Assembly (NCBI GenBank): GCA_021927905.1
Contig: BLLK01000045.1
Coordinates: 3,100,001-3,164,000, forward strand
Direction: 5' to 3'
Origin: Chaetoceros tenuissimus
Taxonomy: Eukaryota > Bacillariophyta > Thalassiosirophyceae > Chaetocerotales > Chaetocerotaceae
DNA length: 64,000 nucleotides
Shown: positions 50,148 to 61,600 of the stretch, piece after piece
Position numbering within the stretch: the stretch's first letter is position 1
Layout: every line of letters begins with the position of its first letter
Notes under the pieces: generated by a model
Told to the model about the DNA's origin: nothing
The model's input: the letters and a program-made list of their open reading frames with translations, nothing else
Database searches by the model: none
Translations under genes and position numbers: made by a program

Positions 50148-51368
50148 TTATAGCTTACTCTTTACATTTACTACTGATTGCTTTTCTGGAGGCGGCTCAC
50201 TTCGTAGAATATCTGAGGTCATTTGAACCATGGTAGGCAATAAACCAGCGACTTTCTTTGCCATGGAGCTAGATGCAACACCAAGCTTCGCTCGTTGTTT
50301 GACTCCATGTACAATGACACAATTCTTGAAGAATAGAAATGCAAGATAGAATCCACTCCAGTCTCTTATTTCTTGTTCTCCCAGTATCTCAAGTCCTTTT
50401 GTATAAGTATTCATGTTGGCATACAACTTGAGCAATTCCTTCCTAGTGGGAATACCAGAGCCCTCCAAAGATCGATTTCGACCCAGTCCAGCAATGCCAA
50501 TATTTTCCTCCAAGCCAGGCATAAAGTACATCATAGACAAATTAGCAACATCGCAATAGCAATCACCAATGGTACTCAATTCCCAATCAAGGACACCAAT
50601 CACTCTTGGCTCTGTGGGATGATAAATTAAATTATCAATTTTAAAGTCACCATGAATCAACGAGGATCGATCTGGACAATATTCACTAGCCTTTGACAGT
50701 AGTCCCACAATATTTTGAATAGATCCTTCTTCATTATCAACATCAATAGGACCTACATCTTTTGCTTGCAATTTCGAAATAGCAGTCAATCGTTTCAATT
50801 GTCTCTGTACAAACTGTCCCTTCTTTCCAAACGTATGCAATTTGTAAGGTTCCAAAGGCATAGAATGTATATTTGCCAAAACTCGAATCGCATCTCGATA
50901 CGCTAATAACCTATCGACAGAATCCATATTTGGCAAAGAAGGATCGACAAATATTCTTCCCTTTACAAATTCCATCAAGTAAAATTCTGCACCAATAACC
51001 TTTTCATCTGTACAATATGCAAATGTTTTTGGAACTGGAATTTGTAAATTGTGCTTGTCTGCTTTTTGTAAATCTTGATTATAAGTTTGGATAGCTTGTA
51101 GTACTCGATATTCTCTATGAAGGGCATGAGCTGATTTATGTGCAACCTTGTTTGGCTTCTTTCGTAGTACGAATTTATACGATAATATGGTGAGAAGATA
51201 GGTTGGGTTAGATTGTCCGAATCCAAATTGACGAAGTTGTAAATCATTTTCAGAGAGGGTTTGCTTTGAGAGTAACGATGTGATGGCCTCTTGTTGCGAT
51301 AGCCATTTGGAGAGGGATTTTAGGTCGAGAGACTGTCGCACCTCTGTTGTGCTTTGACCTGATGACAT
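50148..51368 (-). CDS. ACAD10/11-type phosphotransferase (APH kinase fold)
   Basis: A single exon of 406 aa. The layout is that of the aminoglycoside-phosphotransferase-like kinase domain found at the N-terminus of ACAD10/11. The N-lobe is [13 protein letters not shown] and FVLRKKP (ATP-site Lys), then [19 protein letters not shown]. The catalytic loop [14 protein letters not shown] has Asp and Asn, and [14 protein letters not shown] is the metal-binding Asp motif. Human ACAD11's kinase domain phosphorylates 4-hydroxy acids before dehydrogenation; the dehydrogenase half is absent here, so a partner must be encoded elsewhere. No targeting signal is seen. The start is the first ATG of the frame. 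Confidence 0.9.
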   Translation of the reverse strand: MSSGQSTTEVRQSLDLKSLSKWLSQQEAITSLLSKQTLSENDLQLRQFGFGQSNPTYLLTILSYKFVLRKKPNKVAHKSAHALHREYRVLQAIQTYNQDLQKADKHNLQIPVPKTFAYCTDEKVIGAEFYLMEFVKGRIFVDPSLPNMDSVDRLLAYRDAIRVLANIHSMPLEPYKLHTFGKKGQFVQRQLKRLTAISKLQAKDVGPIDVDNEEGSIQNIVGLLSKASEYCPDRSSLIHGDFKIDNLIYHPTEPRVIGVLDWELSTIGDCYCDVANLSMMYFMPGLEENIGIAGLGRNRSLEGSGIPTRKELLKLYANMNTYTKGLEILGEQEIRDWSGFYLAFLFFKNCVIVHGVKQRAKLGVASSSMAKKVAGLLPTMVQMTSDILRSEPPPEKQSVVNVKSKL

Positions 51369-51730
51369 TGTAAGAGCTGTTAGGAGTGACTATTAATATA
51401 GATAATAAGGTATGAGTTTCGAATTGAACACAGACAGAAGAAAAAAGATAAGGTACATTCAATGTGAATGTTGTACACGAGATAAACTTACAAAACTAAG
51501 GCATGCATGTAGATTAAACATGGATGAGAAGAGCTTGATGAGAACTCCATGGAGTCTTTGAGCTAAATAGATACAAGTCTGAGAGTCAATCGAAAGATAC
51601 ATCGTACATCAAAGTACATACGGAAGTAATGACGCACTTACAAGCTTTTCCAACCAAGTTCATGTTTCATGATGTTATTCTACTTGTTCTTTTCCTAATC
51701 AATCTTTAAACATTATTCTAAGATACCATC
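51369..51730. other. Divergent intergenic region
   Basis: A 362-bp AT-rich gap between two divergent starts, presumably both promoters. I see no repeat, RNA or gene. Confidence 0.35.
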
Positions 51731-53349
51731 ATGAGATTATCAATTCTTCCATTCTTACTGCACTCTTTGGTCTTTACCAATATTTCTGCACCAGTCTATG
51801 GAGGACGCTATGGCATCGATACAGAAGGAATGTCACTTGAAGAAATCCTTGAAGCTGGAGATGAAACTCTGTCATCCAATGATCCACTTGAAGCCATCAA
51901 CATTTACAAAAAAGGAATTGAACAAATCAACCCGGAAGAAGATTCACTCCTGACTGCACTCTCGCTCTATACCAATGCAGGTACAGCTTATTCCTCCACA
52001 GGAGACGAACGACAAGCAGTGGCAATGTATGCAAATGCAATTAGATTATATTCCAAAGAAATTGAAGAAATAGTCGATGAATCAACACAAAAGTATGCAA
52101 CGGATATCGTAGCTCAAGCAGCGTTCTTTCTAGGAATGACACATGAAGCTCTTGAGAATTATAGAAAAGCTGCAGATTCATATGCATACGCTGCACAATT
52201 GGATGAATACCATTGGGCGGCTTTGGCGAATTTGGGAGCTTTACTGCAAGATCATTTGAAAGTACCAGCGGAAGCTTTGCAAGTTTATAATAAAGCATAT
52301 GATATTTTGACGCAGACGGATGTAGAACCGACGGATCCTCCAGAACAACCGAAATTAGTATTGTCGCAATTGCAATATAGAATTGGATTGGCAATTACTT
52401 ATTCTGAGAATCAAAAGTGTGTCATGCAAAATGATCCAGATACTGTTGTTCCATGTTCGGAAATGGCGGCGAGTGCTTTTAATTATGCTTTAGAGCTTGA
52501 TCCGACGAATGAAAGTGCAAAGCATATGCTTGCTTCTGTGACTGCCGATGCTACCATGAGAAGAGCTTCCAATACCTATGTCACTCAGTTGTTTGAAGAT
52601 TATGCCGAAAAGTAAGTATGGTAGAATATTTTTGTGGGGGAAAATGTCATCTATGCATACAGAATCGTTTATAATTGTTTTTAACATTTCTAACAATATC
52701 GCATCTATTCAGCTTCGAACATTCTTTGGTGGATGAATTAGGATACAAGGGTTTCAAAATTTTGAGAAGTGCTTTTGACACTGCATTTGGAGGAAAAGAT
52801 AAAGTACCAATGTTTGATCTCGTAATAGATGCAGGATGTGGAACAGGATTGGTAGGAGAGCAATTTCGAGATGTGAGCAAAACCTTGGTGGGTGTGGATT
52901 TATCCCCTTCCATTATTGAAGAAGCAGTCAAAAAGCGTCCGGAGTTGTACGATGAGGCCGACGTGGGTGATGTCACAGAAGTATTCCGTGCAAGAAAGCC
53001 AATATCTATGATTATTGCTGGTGATTCATACATTTATTTTGGTGATTTGGTGCCATTATTTGAATCTATGCGTGATGGATTGATGGACGGCGGTATTGCA
53101 GCCTTTACTTTGGAAAATGCCTCTGATGAATTTGAAGAGACATTGGCCGAAACCAATCCTGATTGGAGATGGCAATTACAACCAAGTGGACGTTTTGCGC
53201 ATAACAAAAACTATGTAGAAAAGATTGGAAAGCAAGTCGGATTAGAAGTACTGTACTATGAAGAAATGCGAGGCTTTAGAAAAGAAGGAGCAAATGATGT
53301 CAATGGCCACATCTTTATCATGAAAAAGACTAGCTCTCAAGAGTTGTAA
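51731..53349 (+). CDS. Secretory TPR-SAM methyltransferase
   Basis: Exon 1 is 51731-52611, exon 2 52713-53349, with a 101-nt phase-2 intron, GTAAGT..ATTCAG, joining DYAE-N-FEHSL; 505 aa. A signal peptide (~1-23) is followed by TPR-like helices (~30-270; AINIYKKGIEQINPEE, AVAMYANAIRLYS, AADSYAYAAQLDEYHWAALANLG). The C-terminal class I methyltransferase has motif I VIDAGCGTGLVGE, then LVGVDLSPSIIEEA and the GGIAAFTLEN strand. The linker FEDYAE-FEHSLVDELGYKG is typical of TPR-methyltransferases. It probably methylates a protein or small molecule in the secretory pathway or plastid; the substrate is unknown. Confidence 0.88.
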
Positions 53350-53435
53350 AATAATTAATTTTCTACTCGTTAACTTTAAAAATGCTTTAATACTGTATCC
53401 TCTACAATCCTAGGTCTACATAGCCTACCAAAAAT

Positions 53436-53481
53436 CCTTGTCTAGGCTCATGAGCCTGACTTATCTTTAGCATAGACAAGG
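53436..53481. other. Structured element in convergent intergenic region
   Basis: CCTTGTCTA (53436-53444) pairs with TAGACAAGG (53473-53481). Between them lies a perfect 14-bp palindrome AGGCTCATGAGCCT (53444-53457). Two nested dyads in the 260-bp gap between converging genes may form RNA or DNA hairpins, perhaps in 3' end formation. No known RNA family was recognised. Confidence 0.4.
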
Positions 53482-53609
53482 TTCCAGTCAAAAAAAGTTT
53501 TTTCTCTTCAATTACGTTTAGAAATCAATCTTATTCTCCAGCAGACATTAATTTCCATTCAATTCCCTTTCTCTTCAAAGAAATAATAGTCACTCGTCTA
53601 AACCAAAGC

Positions 53610-55125
53610 TTAGTTTCCACGAGCCTCTCGCACAGGAGCAAAGTAAGGATGAGCCGAAGCCTCCTTCGCAGTCAATCTTTCCTGATGATCATATCTCAAA
53701 AGCTTTGACACAAAATCAATAGCTTCCTCCGACACAAGATGCTGATTTTCCGCAGTGATGAACTTTTGCCAAGGTTTCTTGGAATGTCTTCCAAGTATTC
53801 CATCAAAATGAGGGTCAAGCTCCAAGTCATATGTATCAAGATAATGAAACAACTCTTCAGTTCCCAACACCTTTGCAATCTTGACAAGCTGATCATAGTT
53901 ATCATGTCCATGAAAGAATGGCTCCTTTCTAAAAATCATTCCGGCAAACATACATCCAAGACTCCACATATCAAGGGAATAATCATACTCTTGCAAATCA
54001 ACCAAAAGTTCCGGTCCTTTGAAATATCTCGATGCAACACGTACATTGTATTCTCTACCAGGATGGTAAAATTCCGCCAGACCCCAATCAATCAAGCGTA
54101 ATTGTCTCTTTTCATGGTCAATCATGACATTGTGCGGTTTGACATCACGATGCATGACTCCATTGGAATGACAGTAATCAAGCGCCTTGAGCAGTTCAAA
54201 GATGTAATAGCGGATATCATAGTCGGAGAGGGTAGGGTACAACACTTTGAAGTCGGTATTGTTGACGTGTTCAAAGATGAGGGATGGCGTTTTGGACTGT
54301 GGATCACGTACAACGTCTAGGAGTTGGATAATGTTTGTTCCTCCGCACATGTTTTGAAGAATTTTGATTTCACGCTTGATCTTTTTCTTCTTGACTGGTT
54401 TCAAGATTTTGATTACGCATTTTGTGTTTGCTCTAACGTTTGCTCCTTCGAATACCTATAGGGAGAGGGAAATATGAGAGGTGAGCGAAGCGGTAAATAG
54501 ATAAATGTTGTGACAGAAACGAGCTTTCGAGTTCATCAAGAAGAAATTTACTTGATTGGGGAAGTTGAAAATAAGGAGTATCCTATTTCAGCACTGCATC
54601 AATATAGATGTAAAAGAGAAACCGCCTCTAGCTTCTACCTACAAATTTTCACTGATCTCAATAACAACACAAGACGTACCTCGGAATATTTTCCGCGTCC
54701 AATTTTTCGAATGACTTCGTAATCTTCTTGGTCTCCCCAGTTTACAGTGAGTGCTTCATAATCCCAATAATCTCTTGGGCGATGTACATTGACATCTGCA
54801 TACACTCTGAATGATGGAAATAGATGGTTAGAAAATGAATGTTAGAATAGATGAGGAAAGAGAATTGTGATTGACTGATTTTTACAAAGGAGTTTTCTTT
54901 CATTATAATAAATGAACCTAAACATTCCTTCTTTGCTTCTGTTTCTATTTTTCAAAAATTATAAAGCCACTTTTCGTTGGAGAAATATTTTGATGCTTCC
55001 GATGTTGAAGATGAATCCATGTAAAAGAAGTGCCTTCAAAAACTTTTCATTGCATTCATTGAAAAGCTTCCATCGACTCCGTCCCACTGTCGCATGCTCT
55101 CATAGACTTACCTTGCTCTGCTCAT
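53610..55125 (-). CDS. CK2A: Casein kinase 2 catalytic subunit alpha
   Basis: Three exons: 55125-55112 (14 nt, MSRA+2 nt), 54806-54680 and 54455-53610, with introns of 305 and 224 nt (GTAAGT..ATTCAG; GTACGT..CTATAG). The joints restore [23 protein letters not shown] and [14 protein letters not shown], giving 328 aa, the normal CK2-alpha length. The N-terminal VYADVN..R..YWDYE segment contacts the activation loop and makes CK2 constitutively active. There is a Gly-rich loop [25 protein letters not shown] with catalytic Lys and the basic substrate cluster, [10 protein letters not shown], and DWG in place of DFG ([12 protein letters not shown]), a CK2 hallmark. It is an acidophilic Ser/Thr kinase of nucleus and cytosol. 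The tiny first exon is the only unusual point. Confidence 0.96.
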
Positions 55126-55653
55126 TTTATTTATTGTGAACTCAACGAGGAATAATGATGGAAAGGGATGGATTAGAGCCACACTACTTTCAGTCTGTAT
55201 GGTATGGTACTGTAGTAGTAATATGTATTTTAGACGAATATGATGCAGTTCTAATTGAAAAGAAGAGAAAGGGAAAGAGAAGAGGAAGGGATAGTCTTTC
55301 TTTTCCTTTTCCTATTCTTTCTCTTTTCCTTTTCTTTCTCTTTTCCTTTTGAGAAGCCAATGACTTTTTGAAGAAATCTTTCATACTGGATGCGATTCAT
55401 CCTTTACCTTCCATTTCATTTTAATTCATGAAGACAAACCATGCTACAATCATTTTATCGTATAAATATTGTAGATGGAAGGAACAGGATATTGTTCGAT
55501 TTTCTATGTCAATATCTAGCTACCCATCTGACCGACGAAAAAATTCTTTAAAAATGTAAAAGCTATTATTGCTTAGATAAAAGCACTTTTAATCAAGTTT
55601 AAAGTATATTCCACTGATCAAAGAATGAAAAAATCCAAATGCAACCAAGATTC
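55126..55653. other. Intergenic region with purine/pyrimidine mirror tracts
   Basis: A 528-bp gap between the CK2 start and the 3' end of the giant gene. It contains the polypurine/polypyrimidine hairpin at 55257-55350. The remainder is AT-rich and featureless. Confidence 0.4.
55257..55350. repeat. Polypurine-polypyrimidine inverted tract
   Basis: A 35-nt all-purine run (55257-55291, GAAAAGAAGAGAAAGGGAAA onward) is followed after five bases by a ~54-nt pyrimidine run (TTTCTTTTCCTTTTCC onward, one A). The halves are partly complementary, so hairpin or triplex DNA is possible. Confidence 0.6.
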
Positions 55654-58600
55654 TTAGCAGTCCGGAACCAACTTATACACACGAACATGACCAGAGTAAT
55701 AGCCATTTTTATCATTGCCAGGAGCACCAATCGCTACAGTTCTGCCATCCGATGAAAGTGACACAGATGATCCAGAAATATCATATGCTGCTTCGCCATC
55801 TATATCTTGGCCTAGCTGATACCATAAAGATGATGTATCATGAAACTTGTATATTCTCACATGACCAGAGTACTGGCCATTTCCGTCATTGTACGGAGCA
55901 CTAATCGCAACAGTTCTGCCATCGTCCGATGAAAGTGACACAGAATATCCAGATCGATCATAGGCTGCTTCACCGTCTATATCTTGGCCTAGCTGCTCCC
56001 ACGAAGAAGTACTATCTTGAAACTGATATATTCTCACATGACCAGAATTAGATCCATTTCCATCATTGTTATATGCGCCAATCGCAACAGTTCTGCCATT
56101 CGATGAAAGTGACACAGATGATCCAGAAATATCATATGCTGCTTCACTTTCTATATCTTGGCCTAGCTGCTCCCACGAAGGAGTACTATCTTGAAATTGG
56201 TAAACTCTCACATGACCGGAGCAATAGCCATTTTCATAGTTGTAAGGAGCCCCAATCGCTACAGTTCTGCCATCCGATGAAAGTGACACAGAATATCCCG
56301 AATTATAATAAGCAGCTTCACCGTCTATATCTTGGCCTAGCTGCTCCCACGAAGGAGTACTATCTTGAAACTGGAATATTCTCACATGACCAGAGTCTAA
56401 GAGTACACCATTTCCATCATTGTAACGAGCTCCAATCGCTACAGTTCTGCCATCCGATGAAAGTGACACAGAATATCCAGATCGATCACCAGCAGCTTCA
56501 CCGTCTATATCTTGGCCTAGCTGCTCCCACGAAGGAGTACTATCATTGTCAAACTGGTATATTCTCACATGACCAGAGTTTGATCCATTTTCATTATCAT
56601 TGTAATCAGCACCAATCGCTAAAGTTCTGCCATCCGATGAAAGTGACACAGAATATCCAGAATTATCACCAGCCGCTTCGCCGTCTATATCTTGGCCTAA
56701 CTGAACCCATGAAGTATTCTTATTGTCAAACTGGTATACTCTCACATAACCGGAGGTCGAGTTATTTGCACCGTTCCAGGGAGCACCAATCGCAACAGTT
56801 CCGCCATCTGATGAAAGTGAGAGAGAATATCCAGAATTATCATAAGCTTCTTCACCGTTAATGTTATCACCAATCATTGACCAAAGTGTATTCGAACAGG
56901 AAGGCTGCAAACGATGACAAAATAAATTTAGTTTTGTAACACCACAAGTTTTAATTCAAGTTTGTCAATCAGAACTTACAATTGAAGACATGGATGGATT
57001 AGATGATATGGATGGATTAGATGATACTGACGGTTGACTGGATGGCTGGTCAGATGGAATTGATGAGGGTTCACTGTATTGACAAGTTGTACCAGCACTT
57101 CCACTTTCAGCACAGCATTGCTGTGTCAATTGAAGAGCTTCACTAAAAGTGGAACCCTTTCCACAGTATCGGCAACCATAACTAGAGTTGCATTGATTTT
57201 CATTTATGCTGATTTGTGTCAAAAATTTTGCATCCCTTGCAACTTGATAGCATGACTGGAGATTAGTGCACGAGTTACTTGCAACTTCAATTGACTCCAA
57301 GTTTATAGCATATCGCGCCATTTCATAGCATCCTAGTCTGTTGGTACAACTACCTTCCCTAATACGAATATTCACTCTCTTTGTTGTTGATTCTGCCATT
57401 CCTTCACAAGAACTTCCACCACCAGAGTTATCAGTGGGTTTACTAGAGCAACTCCCTGCTTCAAACTTTATGGTTGAGTCATTAGCACTATTCCTTGCGA
57501 CACCTTCACAGGCTCCGGCCTTACCGTTGCAGCTATTCTCACAGACCTCATACGTTGTACCACGCATGTTTGACCAATCATAGCAAGCTCTAGCACCAGA
57601 ACAACATTTCTTGCCGTCACCAAGAGATGAACACCAACTGCTTAGATTTTGTCCATCATCAGCTGAGTAGTTCTGAGGACCAGACACAGTACCATGCTGG
57701 TTAGGATTTCCATTGCGTTTGAACTTCTTACAGAGTGGAGTAGGAGCAACACTGGTAGGCAAATTTGAAGGGATCAACGACGAAGCTTCGGTTTCATCCG
57801 AAGGTTGAGAAGATGGCAGTGCACTTGGATCTGATGATGGCTGCAATGAAGGTGTAAGTGAAGAGCTTGGAATCGACGAAGGTGAATCACAATCTCCTCC
57901 ATCCCATCCACATACTTCCGTGTTATATTTGCCACCATCGCATCCACCATCACCTATCCAACTTGGATCTTCAACATGACAATCGGGATAATTTGTATTG
58001 AAGTCAATACAATCTTCTCCGTCCCAGCCACAATCTTCTGTGTTATATTTGCCGGCATCACATTCACCATCACCTATATAAAAAGGATATTCAACATCAC
58101 AATTGGGATAATTTGTATTGAAGTCAATACAATCTTCTCCGTCCCAGCCACAATCTTCTGTGTTATATTTGCCGGCATCACATCCACCATCACCTATCCA
58201 ACTTGGATCTTCAACATGACAATCGGGATAATTTGTATTGAAGTCAATACAATCTTCTCCGTCCCAGCCACAATCTTCTGTGTTATATTTGCCGGCATCA
58301 CATTCACCATCACCTATATAAAAAGGATATTCAACATCACAATTGGGATAATTTGTATTGAAGTCAATACAATCTTCTCCGTCCCAGCCACAATCTTCTG
58401 TGTTATATTTGCCGGCATCACATCCACCATCACCTATCCAACTTGGATCTTCAACATGACAATCGGGATAATTTGTATTGAAGTCAATACAATCTTCTCC
58501 GTCCCAGCCACAATCTTCTGTGTTATATTTGCCGGCATCACATTCACCATCACCTATATAAAAAGGATATTCAACATCACAATTGGGATAATTTGTATTG

Positions 58601-61600
58601 AAGTCAATACAATCTTCTCCGTCCCAGCCACAATCTTCTGTGTTATATTTGCCGGCATCACATCCACCATCACCTATCCACGTTGAATTATCAACATGAC
58701 AATCGGGATATCCTTCCACTTCACAATCTCCTCCGTCCCAGCCACACTCTACTGTGTTATATTCGCCGCCATCGCATCCACCATCACCTATCCAACTTGG
58801 ATCCTCAACATGACAATCGGGATATCCAACCACTTCACAATCTCCTCCGTCCCAACCACACACTTCCGTGTTATATTCGCCGCCATCACATCCACCATCA
58901 CCTATCCAACTTGGATCTTCAACATGACAATAAAGATATCCCACAGGACTGATTGTCGATGTAGCACCCCCACCGCAAATGCAACAAGCCATATTTGCTG
59001 TAATACCATAATAGCTATCTACGTAATCGTCTCCGTAGTCCTTACACTTTGATCCTTGAGCATACCATTCGCAAGTATATTCTTCATTTCCTGATTCATA
59101 CCATCCGATAGGTGAATCGGTACATTGTGTTGTTACTCCAGTTTTGATGACATTTCCTGCAATCGCTAAATTCTTTGTAATGGCAACACTTTCCCAACTG
59201 TTACTTGGTGAGAGAAGCATTTGGAGATGTACTTCAGTCGTCATCCATGATAAAGTATCATGATCCATTCGTACACAGCCGACTTGAAAACTGGTTGAGA
59301 ATTCCATTCCAATATAGAATTCATCGTTGATATCTTGAAGCCCACGCCAAAATGTATCGCCCGAAACAAATGCATTTTCCGGAGCAAACTCTGCATCGAA
59401 GTAACCACTTGAGATGGCAGTTCCTGTTGGTGGAAGCGGGGTTCCAGTACAATCAATGGTCGGAAAGAATTGAATCGATTGAACATCCCAACCCATATTA
59501 TTCGTTTTGTCGGTGGTTGTCCATAATCTCCAGCTTGTAGAACTAGGAATAGGAGGAGGAGTTTGCCAAGAATCGCTGAATACTAGGGACCACGTGTTTA
59601 AGGAATCATTCACAGTAGTTTCTTGCCGAAAGAATCTCAATTTTTCAAAGATGCGATTTTCGGTGAAGCCAATGTAAAAGTTTTTGCCACTTGGTCTACT
59701 TTGCTTCAACATGCCATCTTTGCAATGAATATCTCCATCAGTAGGACAAACAAACTCAAAGTTTTCAACAGAACTGTCTGAACTGCCATCACTGCTGCAT
59801 GAAGAAAGTTGTAACTGTCTATAGATAGACTTCAAGCAATATGATTCTCGCGAAGGAATTGCGAGCTGTAGACCATTTTGGTCATTAAAGATCCATACTT
59901 GTCGTGTTTTCACATCATCATCCTCAAGCTGACACTTGCGAATATATAGATTATTTTCGCCTTTGATTAAAGCATTTGCTGTTAAACACAAATCTTCGGC
60001 ACTTTCACTGAATGTAGATTTAATGATGAATTGCCTGCCAACAAAGGATGATGGCATATTACTTGGAACTGACGAAGGCCCAGGGCTTGGCTGTAGAGAA
60101 GGCATGTCACTTGGAGCTGACGAAGGCAGTGAGCTAGGCTGATCTGAAGGAATCGTCGAAGGAATATCTGAAGGGATATTGCTTGGTAAAGACGAAGGAA
60201 GTGAGCTAGGCTGATCTGAAGGAATGTCTGAAGGGACATCGCTTGGCAAAGAAGAAGGCAAAGTGCTTGGCTGATCTGAAGGAATATCCGAAGGGATATT
60301 GCTTGGCAAAAAAGAAGGCAAAGTGCTTGGCTGATCTGAAGGAATATCCGAAGGGATATTGCTTGGCACAAAAGAAGGGGAATCTGAAGGAATATCAGAA
60401 GGTACATCGCTTGGCTGATCTGAAGGAATACCTGAAGGCTGATCAGAAGGTATTACTGAAGGCTGATTCGAAGGCATTGAACTTGGTACGCTTGAAGGTG
60501 CATCAGAACCATGTTCTATAGCTGTCACTTCCAAAGTAACGTCACCTGTAGCTTCTACTAAACTCTCTGCGACAGCTGCTTTTGCTTCTTCCATGTTGTT
60601 GGTAACATCTAGTGGATCAGGCATGAGACCTGTTTCGTCATTATCAACTACAAAATCAACAGCTATTGTAGTTTGTGATCCACTAGTATTAGTTTGTGAT
60701 CCACTAGTATCTTGCTGTAGAAATCTCCTAGATCCTTCACATTCGCCGCATTCATCCGTTTGACTTTGAACCGTAATATGTACACTTTCATCGTCAAATT
60801 GTCCCTTTAATCCAATTACCTTCACTGTATTCCCTAACGCAGCCTCTACTTGCAAGCTGGTTAGACATTCTTTACTACATATTGTAAAGACAATTATAGA
60901 TCTCAAGGGTTCTGCGGTTGGATTTGAGGATGGCATCAAAGAGACAGATGGTTGAGATGAAGGTATTGTGCTCGGATCTGGCGACGGTTGCAAAGAAGGT
61001 CTAGCTGTGATGGATGGCACAGAACTAGGTGCTTTAGATGGCTGCCGTGACGGATGATCTGACATTGTGGGCTTTAATGACAGGCTTGGTTCTGAAGATG
61101 GCTGCTGAGAATTGCTAGGATGAGACGAAGGCAAATCACTTGGAGCAAGAGATGGTGCTATTGAGGGCAATGCTGAAGGTACATCTTTTGGAAGATGAAA
61201 TGATAAAAGAAGTTAGTACAGACATGATGATGGTAAAAACACTTCGCACAATTTGGTTTATGTTGTAAGTCTCCTAAACAAACTCACCACTCGGAATGTT
61301 GCTAGGTATTTGTGATGGAATCATGGACGGCAAAGTTGAAGGTACGTTGCTAGGAATTGAGGATGGAACAGCACTTGGAAGATCAGAAGGGGGCGTAGAA
61401 GGATTGTTGCTTGGTACTTGACTTGGTACATCACTGTATTCATCTTGTAGATAAATTTGTACAATACCCTTGCTCACAAATTCATTATTCTCTCCCCTGT
61501 CAGGAGATGCAACGGCAATGGATTTTCCATCCTTTCTCAAAATTACTGAAGATCCAGCGCTATCTTTCGATTGTCCATTGATGCCATCTCCGATTTCATT

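Noticed and set aside
57961-58680. Regularly spaced repeats considered as a CRISPR-like array
   Set aside because: The unit is 240 bp with no unique spacers and lies in a coding exon.
57976-58686. A 236-codon plus-strand open frame with a repeating hydrophobic pattern
   Set aside because: It is the antisense of the exact 240-bp Lin12/Notch repeats; its regularity comes from those repeats and the sense-strand cysteine pattern is clearly the real one.
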